A DNA stretch of 28,503 bases from Chara braunii (taxonomy: Eukaryota > Streptophyta > Charophyceae > Charales > Characeae). Below, piece after piece: positions 11,050 through 19,749 of the stretch. Within the stretch, counting starts at the first letter, position 1, and each line of letters starts with the position of its first letter. Below the pieces are notes generated by a model. It was not told the DNA's origin, made no database searches, and saw only the letters and a list, made by a program, of their open reading frames with translations. The stretch covers positions 286,159-314,661 of the forward strand of contig BFEA01000515.1 of NCBI GenBank assembly GCA_003427395.1. Direction: 5' to 3'. The position numbers were made by a program, and so were the translations under genes.

Positions 11050-11330
11050 CCGGACGGAAGGCTGTTCGTGTGACCCCGGACAAATTCAATGTGGAGAACC
11101 CGAACGAACACTGGTACTACGCTGTGAGCGGACAACACAATGTCAAGGTTGCGCAGGAGTTGAGAAACCACAAGATTTGGCAGAAGCATACCTTCTACGA
11201 CTGACCCTTCAAGCCGTTGTACTTCACCGACGAGGACTTCGACGGTTATACGCAGATAAGCGTGGACGAGAATAGGAAGGACAAGTTGGTCCCTCCTCGG
11301 GCTCAGCGGCTGTCAATGATAGACATTCAT
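11050..11330 (+). other. ParB/DGQHR-like segment of the large TE protein
   Basis: The frame reads HWYYAVSGQHNVKVAQELR at about 11110-11170, then a short basic stretch and a beta-strand-like PLYFTDEDF. After that comes ISVDENRKDKLVPP. ParB N-terminal domains and DGQHR proteins have hydrophobics + (D/S)GQHR or GHRR + AA + L, then a strand and an N-E-N/N-R-like helix. The layout is similar, with GQHN in place of GQHR. In bacteria and phages ParB-type domains are often fused to N4/N6 DNA methylases, which fits the downstream segment. The two stops at 11202 and 11337 break it. The call rests on motif shape alone. Confidence 0.35.
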
Positions 11331-12248
11331 CAGGAGTAGAATAACTTGAAGCGTCCTCGTGCTGTCACAGGCAATATAAAGTTCAAGAAGGATTTGGTCG
11401 CTAATTATGAAGAGTTTCAGAAAGCTGCCTTGAGGAAAACGCCTTTCTTCGACCTTTGGGGGTTGGCTGATAAGAAATCGAAGAAAAAGGAATGGACAGA
11501 GAAACTGAGGTAGTACTTGCCTTTGGTCATGACGGACGATGAAACATGAAAGCTTGGCATAAAGTTCTACAACGAGTGGAAGAGGGGTCATCTGCTCGCC
11601 CGTGATGGCACTATGTGGACGAAGAAGCCTCCAACAAAAGACCCGAAAGTCACCCGTGAGGGTCAATCATTTGTGGAGGACAACAGTGGCCATAAGAGAG
11701 TTGTGTATAATGTGCGTGTGACTGATCTGGAGATGCGGAAAGGAAAGAAGAAAAGGAAACACGAGGAGCGCAACTTTTTCGTGCAAGTGAATGAACCCGA
11801 CGTGCATTGTTGGAAATATTTGGGGGATTTTACAGATGCGGAGAAACGTCGGATCTTGCGAGGGTTACTAGACCTGGACATTGTCTGGGTGCAGCAAGGA
11901 AGCAAAAATTTGATTGAGCAGGGAAACGTTGGGATGAAAGATGCTTGTGAAATGGTCAAGCGAGATCGGATGTTGCTTCGGTTGTCGCATATTGTGCAAT
12001 TCCAGCACGTGACCCTCGACAATGATGATTGGAATGTCTCCTTTTTCCGGACGAAGGAGCAATTGGTGGCAGAGTACGCCTCCAAGGGACTGGAGGAGAA
12101 GTTGTGGGCGGGCTGCAGGAAATGGGTCACAGATCACTCGTACCTCAAGGAATGCCCCTAGTGTCTCGGCTGTCCGAGTGACAAGGACGTGTTGACAACA
12201 ATGAATTTGGTCAATCACGAGAAGTTTCCCACTGAATAGAAGCGGGTT

Positions 12249-13270
12249 GTGATGTCCGTGCTCAAAGGCGAACGTAGCAAGACAGAAGATGAGATGAGGA
12301 AAGTTGTGATGCAGCTGCGGCGCCACTCTTGCATCATCGACTTCTGCGATCCTGTCGACCGAGCACGTTGGAATGAGGAGGCTTTTCGGTCATTGGCGAC
12401 ATTCCTTGAAGTTGTGTGTCCTAATTTCTTGACTCTGATTCCTTTTTCTCCCAGGCAGTGGGACTTCTCCTTCATGGATCTTGTGCACATTCTTCCAATC
12501 ACGAATGGTTGTGCAGGAAAATGGGTTCGGAGGAGTCAACTTAAAAGGCACTACCAAACCAGGAACATTGTGTGGGCCGAGGAGGACAGGATGTATGTTC
12601 TTTTCCATGGGGATGATCTGAAGCTTAACACCCCGCCGACATATGAGGGACGATTGTCGGAGAATGACGCTGCACCTCTTGGGAAAAGGCGAAAATGGAC
12701 ACCCTCGGACATTGCCGAAACACAGTTCACGACCACACGTATGCATTGGCTGGTGTGCACCACCTAAAGGGGTTCGTCTACAAGGAAATGGAGCGCCACC
12801 CGAGTATGCTATTGATTCAGATAGAGTTCTTCTGCCCAATCGAGAATGCAGTTATGTTCATCACCAAAGCACACGCCCAAGTTGTGTGGCATCTTCTCAA
12901 GAGCGGGCGTCATATTGTGGCCATCGAGGGAGACACAGAGCTCCTGAACTTTTTGATGACATATGTTGCGCACGAGGTGCACACGGGTGTGGACAACTGT
13001 GAATTCTACCCAGTGCAGAAAGACGTCGACCATGATCCTCACGGGAACATGTGGTTCAAGCTGTCAGCCGAGAATAGGGCGAATGTATACAAGTTTCTGT
13101 TCCTCAACACACGACCCAAACTAAAAATTGAGGACGACTACAAGTGTCGTCGAGATGTCGTGATTGGTGCGTTGGATGGCTTCTATGGTGCTTCTACGGA
13201 GGCTGCGGCCAACTTCGTGGAGAAAGTTGAGGAATGCTATTTCGACAATGGCAAGCTGGAACTCACATTA
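12249..13270 (+). other. Beta-class DNA methyltransferase-like domain, degenerate
   Basis: IIDFCDPVDRARW (Asp codon 12348-12350) occupies the place of motif IV (DPPY followed by W..EE..L..FL). LTLIPFSPRQWDFSFM and KWVRRSQLK follow, like the SxRQ...VxWxKxx region of N4/N6 enzymes. After the frameshift (about 12735) come YALAGVHHLKGFVY and then FITKAHAQVVWHLLKSGRHIVAIEGD (shown here only as its parts FITKAHA and GRHIVAIEGD, 12914-12934). These match the position of motif I (FxGxGT) and the GR..IGIE.D strand. The IV-before-I order is that of the beta class. DPPY is DPVD, and the GxG of motif I is absent. The ancestral protein may thus already have been non-catalytic. Confidence 0.4.
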
Positions 13271-13949
13271 AATTATTACAAGGCTCAGTTCACCGAAGAG
13301 GACAATTTCAATGCAAACGACGAGGAAGAAGTCAGCGAAGGTCAGGGGCCCTTGGATTTAGAGACGGTATACCACAAATATACTGGAGGTATGGCGTCCT
13401 TTTCAACGCCTTTCAGTTCCAAGCATGCAGCGAGTTCGCCTGTTGTCACTCCTGTCGTGATGCCGACCTCGGGTTCTTCGAGAGGATTTCTCTCCTCCTT
13501 GAGAAGCAAACCTCTGAGCCCCACTGTCAAGCCCGAACGTCCTCTTCCACCGACGCACACATTAAGATTGCAGAAAGGTCAACTTTATTTCTTCGGGACG
13601 ATGCACAGGAGTACCGAAGAGTCCGATTGGGGTCATCATGTAATTTGGCATCTGGATATTTTCCAACCGGCAGTTATTGATGGCGAATGAGTTATGGCGT
13701 TTAGTGATAAGGGCGAATGAAAATCAGAACCCCGTTTGTCCAAAACGGTATTTGAAGAGGCCGCCCTCCAAGCGGTTATCGACCACGTCGCCGAGGTAAA
13801 CTGTCGTCAACCAGATGACATTGTCGTCAAAATGTTTGGAGAACAGAAATACGGGATTCTTCGGGAGCACAATATGTTGGAGCTATGTTGTAACTTTCAT
13901 TAATTTGAAACAAGTCCAAGTTATGAAATCAAAATAGACTGGCATATTC

Positions 13950-15551
13950 CGTCGCCTGGCCCAACATGCGGAGAGGGAGCTGGACAGAGCGGACGTGGAG
14001 GAGATGACGAAGGAGGGGACGGAGGAGGTGAGGACAGACTCCGCAGCGGCGATTACGGAGGACATGGTCGAGCACTTGACAACAGAGGGGGCGGCGCACG
14101 GCGCGGAAATGTTACGAGCTCGGGATGGGTCACAATTGCAGGCGGAAAGGGTGTCACGACTTCGGTAGAAGGTGCGAGCTCACAAACTGGGCAGGGATCA
14201 TTGCAGATTGAATTCCACCGCCGACCCATGCGCTGCAAGCTGCTGAGCTCGTTGGGCAAGGATATCGCTCATGTCCCGACAGCGGATGTATCCGCGGTAC
14301 AGTTTCTGCCAGATCCAATTTCATGGCAGATGTGGAGTCTGTAGACGTGGCTTCTTCCAAGGATCCAGGATGTGACACTCGGGAATGCGACGGTGTTACG
14401 GATGCCAGTCTCCTACACGGAGAGAATGTGGTGGAGAAAACTGTAGGCGGGTCATACTCCCCCTAAAGGACAAATTCCCTTGTGAGTCCTTGTGCAACGG
14501 GATCTGAGGTGGATAAGGGGGAGGGGCTGCGGGTTGGCCTTTCTTCTGCCGGCACCGGATGTATTCGTCACCCAAGCGGGTGCATTAGTGTGGACCCGAA
14601 TGAGGACTTAATTGTCGGAAGCATTTCGGCCGGTGGCCGATATATCCACTCCTCGGTGCATCAACTCAGCAGCACTGACGACACCCTTGCCCAGGGTACG
14701 GAAGACCAGGAGACTGCACCCTTTGACACACATTATGGCGGTCCCGTGGTGGGCATGTCTCGCTGACGGATACCCCGGAGAATCATGCAGGTGGGTCAAA
14801 CTTCCCCGAGATGGGATTTGACGGACACAAGGGGCGCGGGCTGCGTGATGGCGGTCCTTTTGCTGGCGCCGGATGTATCCGCCATCGAAGCCTTCATGGC
14901 AGCGCAGAGCAGAAGGGGGACCTAGTTATCGGCATTTTCATCGGCGGCGGATCTATCCGCTCCTCGGCGCAGCAACCACCCTGCACGGATAACACCCTTG
15001 CCCCAGGTATGGAAGAAAAGGTGACTCCACCGCCTGAGACACATTGCAGAGGTTCCCAGAGGGGGTATGTCTCGCAGTTATGTTCAAGGTTGCCTGACAT
15101 GCAGCCCTCAAAAGTCCTTATGGCCACAGTCGTGTCGAGCCAGTGCAATGAGGACGGAGACGTCGCCATGATGGAAGCGGAAGAGGTTACTGTCCGTCGT
15201 CCGATCGAAGATGATCTTGTCAGGACACTTTTTCATGAATTCGACTCCCCGGTTGTTATCTCTCCCTCTTCACAATTATTGACTCCTCAAGATGAAGTTC
15301 TTGCCATCCGTGGGAGTGGCGGGATAACTGGTTGTCCTGTAGAGTTGAACCCCGATGCCTCGTAAAAAGTCATTTGCCTCGTCGACGCAGACATTAAGGA
15401 TGTGTCTTGATTTCCATCCCAGTTAGATCACATTATGGCATCCGCGCAGACAGAAGAGTTCGTGCTGGCTCTAAGCGCGACATGCCTAGAAAAAAACTCG
15501 CCACAACCGAAAGTTTTAGACGAGAAGAATGCTAAGGAACAGCCGTGGCTG
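13950..15551 (+). pseudogene. Acidic, repeat-containing N-terminal part of a C48-protease gene (decayed)
   Basis: Three reading-frame pieces look coding. 13950-14165 is Glu/Ala-rich, helical, from RRLAQHAERELDRADVEEM onward. 14326-14766 is in one frame through a TAA at 14464. About 14770-15551 is in another frame, through TAA 15363 and TGA 15408. A further short piece (14171-14335) includes SLGKDIAHVPTADVSAVQF. The second and third pieces hold a tandem repeat of about 105 codons. The end (FVLALSATCLEKNS...KEQPWL) runs into CTG|GTAAGC at 15552, a donor that matches the following exon in phase. It probably encodes the N-terminus of the protease at 15822-16690. No known domain was recognised. 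Confidence 0.5.
14240..15110. repeat. ~314-bp tandem duplication carrying the palindromic motif
   Basis: Copies starting near 14500 and 14812 align over about 300 bp. CCGGATGTAT occurs at 14555 and 14869, spacing 314, and a second motif follows at 14636 and 14947. A third, more diverged copy lies at 14240-14480, with GCGGATGTATCCGC at 14282. The repeat is in coding-like sequence: both later copies read G-x-GLR...AGxGCIRH...DLxxGxxxxGG...T-x-D-TLA. The palindrome is the same as that in 8674-9560, tying this region to the upstream repeats. Confidence 0.65.
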
Positions 15552-15821
15552 GTAAGCAGTGACATGTGTTGCTCACATTTGAGTCTATGTGGTGTATGAG
15601 CACTTGGAGTTTAATCAGTGACATGAGTTGCTCACGTTTGGGTCCCACTACTGTATGAGCATTCAGAGTTTACTTTTCGATGTAGCGAGTGGCGATGTGT
15701 TTGGATATGTGGGTAATTGCAGGTTGCCCCTTGGTTGTGCAGTGCGGCGATATGTTATATTCATAATCTTCTTTTCTTTACTTGTTGTACAGGTCGGCCA
15801 TCTCCTTCATGTGTCGTGCAG
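15552..15821 (+). other. Putative intron in the C48 protease gene
   Basis: The donor TGGCTG|GTAAGC and acceptor CGTGCAG|AGAAAC (15815-15827) are both consensus-like. They join the upstream frame (codon CTG) to the frame of the protease exon in phase 0. Removing it avoids the stops at 15552-15790. A second acceptor (TTGTACAG|GT at 15792), preceded by a strong pyrimidine tract, is also present but would not keep the chosen frame. Length would be 270 bp. Confidence 0.5.
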
Positions 15822-16690
15822 AGAAACTCGGAGGAGTCTCTCACAAAGATGAATATGCCGCGATTGTCGAGAAGGGATATTCAGATTGTAGAAGCGGCGG
15901 GTATGAGTTTGGACCCATTTGCGAAGTTGCACATCAAAGTTTGCAAGAAGTGCGCCATTTCTCCGCTGCCTGAACCCACGCCATACTTTTCTAGAAGTAC
16001 AAGTAGAGCGGTTCAAATTTATAATACTTTTAAAGCGCAAAGCAAAGAATGGAACGGCTTGGACAGTTAGGGCGTTATCCTTCTCATGCTCATGCGTGTT
16101 GCTTGGTTGGAGTGTGCAGCACATGTATGCATGTCAGGCGTCAAAGGAAATCAGGAAGAGTACTCCAAGTTGATGGACAAACTTGTTCGGTGTTGCCTAC
16201 CGCCCTCGATGGTTATTGCTCGGCTGCCGGCCGAGAACTTGGTGATTAGGGTAAAACACATGGTGAGATTATTGGACAGAGGCGGCGAGCTTAACGACGA
16301 GGTTGTTAATTTTTACTTGTCTCTCCTCACTCGGGACTGTCCTCGTTCTTCGTTCAAAGTGTACAACTTCCTCTCCCTTTTCTTTATGAAGTTACAGTCG
16401 CAAGGTTTTAGAGGGGCCAGCAGGTGGACGCAAAATGTTCTTCTTCTCGAATACGATATATTACTCATCCCCATTCATAAGGATTGCGAATACTGGGTCC
16501 TTCGTTCAGTACATTTGAGAAAGCAGTTTTGGACTTCGTCGACTTGTTTTATAACCCTGTCTGTGACGCGTCATTCGCTTCTACTTTATTTAAGGAGGTT
16601 GTGGACTATGTGAATAAAGAGGCAACCGTACGAGGGTTGCCCAAAAGGTACAATAACATGAGATTTGAAGTGCTCGTTAAGGGAGAGCCT
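15822..16690 (+). pseudogene. Second Ulp1-like (C48) protease domain, broken
   Basis: The frame from 15822 reads RNSEESLTKMNMPRLSRRDI, then AGMSLDPFAKLHIKVCKKC. It crosses a TAG at 16068-16070 and continues with the protease core: VRLLDRGGELNDEVVNFYLS, VYNFLSLFFMKL, LLEYDILLIPIHKDCEYWVLRSV. The usual HW dipeptide is YW here (TAC at 16491-16493). A one-base loss near 16510 shifts to the frame reading TFEKAVLDFVDLFYNP, whose Asp (16541-16543) fits the catalytic Asp of YYDSL. The end, LPKRYNNMRFEVLV (16643-16684), fits LPxQxNxxDCGVFxV with Phe (TTT, 16664-16666) in place of Cys. So His and Cys both appear lost, besides a stop and a frameshift. It is a different lineage from the copy at 5769. Confidence 0.7.
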
Positions 16691-16810
16691 AGGCCTGTGT
16701 ATACGGCCATACGTATACGGCCCGTACGTATGCCCGTAGGACCGTAGGTACGGGCGCCCGGTTACGTGTACGGGCCGTAAGTACGGGCTTCGTACGTCCG
16801 TACGAGGTCT
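16691..16810. repeat. Clustered GTACGGGC/GCCCGTAC palindromic words
   Basis: GTACGGGC or its complement, and CGTATACGG/CGTACGTA variants, occur repeatedly between the truncated protease and the assembly gap. Examples are near 16705-16735, 16748, 16769, 16782 and 16792. Many can pair with one another to form short hairpins. The block starts exactly where protease similarity ends, so it may mark an insertion or an element end. Confidence 0.6.
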
Positions 16811-16884
16811 TGAAGGGGGGGGGTCGGGAGCGATTGTCGGGTGGTTCGGTGTTGGGTGGCGGGGGGAGTCCGACTAGAAAAAAA

Positions 16885-17030
16885 NNNNNNNNNNNNNNNN
16901 NNNNNNNNNNNNNNNNNNNNNNNNNNNNNNNNNNNNNNNNNNNNNNNNNNNNNNNNNNNNNNNNNNNNNNNNNNNNNNNNNNNNNNNNNNNNNNNNNNNN
17001 NNNNNNNNNNNNNNNNNNNNNNNNNNNNNN
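16885..17030. other. Assembly gap (146 N)
   Basis: A run of N is flanked by A-rich ends (GAAAAAAA on the left, an A14 run shortly after on the right) and GC-rich low-complexity sequence. The true gap size is unknown. Confidence 1.
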
Positions 17031-17710
17031 TTGTCGCAGCTGTGAAAAAAAAAAAAAAATTGGGGCTTGGAAGGGTCTTAAGAAGGTTGTGTGTGGGCGT
17101 TGGGAAGGGTTCTGTCGGGGTTGCTGACAAATGTAACAGAGGTGAACTCCACACACGACAAAACAAGTATAAGACTGAATGAAGTTCATGAGTTCGAACA
17201 ACAACAATTAAACACAATTTTCAAAACCATTGAGTCATTCTCCATCATCTGCAAGAAACAATCATTGCACAAGTTTTGAAATTATAACATTACAGGCCAA
17301 TGAAAGAACATGGCGAAACAGTTGCGCTGTGCACACACGACAATAAACGACAAATGCACACTGGACTCAGTCAAATGATGTGCGAAAAAACTGTCGAATC
17401 GTCTGAAACATCGATACAAAAGTAAAAGGAGAAACAAAAAATGAAACTGTGAGCAGTGCACCTGCTGAGCCGGTGTGTGAAGAAATACTCACAAAAAGTG
17501 CAATCCTCCGAAACATCGATGAGAAAATAAAACGAGAAACAAAAACAAACTGCACCCATGCATGGAAATAGTATACAATAGTCTAACCACCTATACAAAT
17601 ATAAATGCAGTCATGATGACCTGAACAGACTACTCCAACGAACACAAGGCCTCGTCAGAAGCACTAAATATACAGTACACTACTACGAAACAGAGGATGA
17701 AAGAAGACTA
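17031..17710. repeat. Spacer with a ~105-bp direct duplication
   Basis: GAAACATCGAT followed by A-rich sequence and GGAGAAAC/CGAGAAAC occurs at 17405 and 17510, a 105-bp step. Copies are clearly diverged. The remainder of this stretch, an AT-rich spacer, shows no gene. Confidence 0.5.
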
Positions 17711-17719
17711 ATGGTGGAA

Positions 17720-19363
17720 CTATGCATCATCGTCGTCCACAATGTCCTTCCTCCTCCTCTTCGACCGCACACCTGTTACACCATCCCCACCACCTGTAAT
17801 GCCTGTTGGCGAGTGCCCAATATCCGGAGCATGATTGTCCCCATGTGGTCGAAGAAGCTCGTACAAGGAAAGCCTCCTCCGCTGGCTAACAGGCATCTTC
17901 AAACCGTCTGTGCCAGACTCCAAAACGACAGATGCCTGTGACGGTCGTTGCGCTGGCACAGGCCTCACATCCTCCCCCAATATACGTGCAGCCATCCTCC
18001 TCCCGGCTGTGCTCGTCGTGGTCGCCCGTACCCGCTGTACGCCCTGCGGCACGTGCCAACATTGCCTGAGCAGGTGCGCTCTCGGCCTGATCCGTTGCTC
18101 GGGTGGAGGCCCTCTCCTGCCATCCTACTGCGTCCGCGATAATGTCCCCGCCCAGAGCCGCCCGTGTCCGCGGATGTAAACCGAACAACCCGGGTTGACT
18201 CGCCCGCATCGTCTGCGTCACTCTCTTCACGGTACTAAGACTCTTCCCTGCTCTCATCTTCTTCTTCTTCCGTGACTGAGGAGACTGAGACTCCCTAACG
18301 GGTGCCGGCGAGAGGCCCCGTGCCGCCGCTGCCGCGCAAGGACCCTCCACATGTGCGGGTGTGATGACATCTGTGGTGGACGATGGCACTTACGGGCTGC
18401 AAGGCACGTAAGCTGGGCCCTCTGCCATCAACCTCCTCGACGCCTCGTCCATCCGCCCACGGCGATCTGCCTGCAATGGGTCCTCCTCTGCCTGCCACTC
18501 CAACTCCCCCACCGACATGGCCCCACGGAGAGGCAATACACAAACACCGTGAACTGGCGACGCAGGTCTCTCACCCGCATCCCCTCCGCCCGCACCGCTG
18601 CACTCGACCTCTGCATCTCCTGCTGCAACGCCCGTCTCGAGCATCCGCGCTACACGTGCCCTCGATGCAATACTCTGCGTCATCTCACAGCTACTAGCCA
18701 ACCCCTGCGCCCTACTCCTCTCCTCGCGGTCGATCCTGTCCTGCTCTGACTCTGTCGCCCACTCCTGCACAGGTCCACACTCCCCATCATCCCCAGCTGC
18801 ACCCTCGTGCTGCCCCGACCAACCCGGTGTCCCCTCTGCCGCCTCCTGCAACATGCTACTAGTGATGTCGCCCGCGCCGCATGAAGGTATAGCACAAAGT
18901 ATCTGACTGACGGGCGTGGCCGCTGCGTCCGCATCGGCACCAACACGCTCCCCTGCCGGCGCCGGAGGAAGCCCTACCGAACCATCAAAAACGCTGTCGC
19001 TGAAACTGGGACCCAACTGTCCAGATGGCCTCCCAACCTGTACACCCTCGCCACCAACACCTGCAAACTAGCCTGCCCCCTCCGCAGACCCCACTGCGAA
19101 CTCTGCAGGGGACGGAGCAACCTCTGTAGGGGAGGGAGCAACCTCAGCTGACTGAGCGGGCATCCCCTCATCAACGCAATGCACAGTGTGAGTGGACGAT
19201 GCAGACTCTCTCCCCACTCATCCCTTGCCATCATGCCCTGCACCACCTGTGTGCCCTGCTCCCCCAACAACTGGCCCGCTGCCTCGGTCGCCACTACATC
19301 GGTCGCGACGCTGTCTCTCGGACCTCCGCAAACCACCCGCAGGCTGTGCACCGTCCCCAACAT
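17720..19363 (-). pseudogene. Minus-strand Pro/Ala/acid-rich protein gene, decayed
   Basis: Reading from 19363 downward, frame pieces join into one long protein-like sequence. One starts with DSVATDVVATEAAGQLLGEQ. Near 19180 it shifts to a frame reading EGMPAQSAEVAPSPTEVAPS, crosses a TAG near 19070, and runs into the 19016-18390 segment (SEQDRIDREERSRAQGLASS). That ends in TAA inside a perfect donor-like GTAAGT (from 18393). The same frame resumes at 18389 and stays open to 17886, with a KKKKMRAGK tract. A one-base shift near 18045 leads to the final part, AARILGEDVRPVPAQ to the end SKRRRKDIVDDDDA (stop at 17720). Basic tracts suggest a nuclear protein. I do not recognise the family; a TE accessory ORF is likely. 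Whether 18393 starts an intron is undecided. Confidence 0.45.
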
Positions 19364-19485
19364 TCTGGCCCTCCTCGGTGTGTCAAATTTTCCACACCGG
19401 TTTGAAAGGCGATCCTTCCGCCCTCTGTCGGAGGGCCCGACATTCTGGCCCTCCTCGGTGTGTCAAATTTTCCACACCGGTTTGA
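19361..19485. repeat. 80-bp-spaced direct repeat of 45 bp
   Basis: An identical 45-bp sequence starting CATTCTGGCCCTCCTCGGTG occurs at 19361-19405 and 19441-19485. The internal sequence contains TGTCAAATTTTCCACACC. The exact identity implies a recent duplication. Confidence 0.9.
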
Positions 19486-19749
19486 CGTTCTAACCTGCAG
19501 GGTAAGACGTACCCCACTACCCCAACCTGAGTGAGCCACGGTCCAGCCGCTCTGCTTAACGGCAAAGGGCTGCGCTATGGGTCATCAAACTAATTAGTCC
19601 TGATCATTCCGTGGCCAACCGCTGATTTGTTTTTGTGCGAAGGGCTCGGCAAGCCTTGATAATAAATAAATAATAATAATAGTAATAAAAGAAGTCGGTC
19701 TAAGTGGCGGCGGTACTCACATTGGTGAGGCCTAGATCCAGATCAGAGG
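19486..19749. other. Spacer with (TAA)n microsatellite
   Basis: An imperfect TAA/TAAA microsatellite lies at 19659-19689. No gene seen. Confidence 0.6.

Larger units (their letters stand above)
9639..13903 (+). pseudogene. Large TE-encoded protein (ParB/DGQHR- and methyltransferase-like), decayed
   Basis: One frame runs from the ATG at 9639 to about 12735, then shifts once by one base and continues to TAA at 13901. Premature stops are TAG 10212, 11022, 11337, 11511, 12159, 12237; TAA 10737; and TGA 11202, 11547, 13688, 13718. Protein-like sequence continues through every one. In order: a Ser/Gly-rich start; a globular segment (NPLYYEYDNRQWFLDWVS onward); an acidic linker; basic nuclear-type tracts (KKRK, about 10636-10735); a GQHN segment (11130); a charged middle with KKKRKHEERN (about 11740); and a C-terminal half resembling a beta-class DNA methyltransferase (12249-13270). 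The tail (13340-13903) is Ser/Pro-rich. The full protein would be about 1,420 residues. It lies upstream of a C48 protease and shares a repeat motif with it, so it is probably a component of the same mobile element. The family is not named with certainty; domain calls are inference. Confidence 0.7.

Noticed and set aside
9639-13903. Stop-codon reassignment (as in some green algae and ciliates) to explain the open frame through TAG, TAA and TGA
   Set aside because: All three stop codons occur in frame, a frameshift is also present, and the other coding remnants in the window decay in the same way. Transition-type decay explains it more simply.
16689-17217. Open frames spanning the N gap
   Set aside because: They exist only because unknown bases cannot be read as stops.
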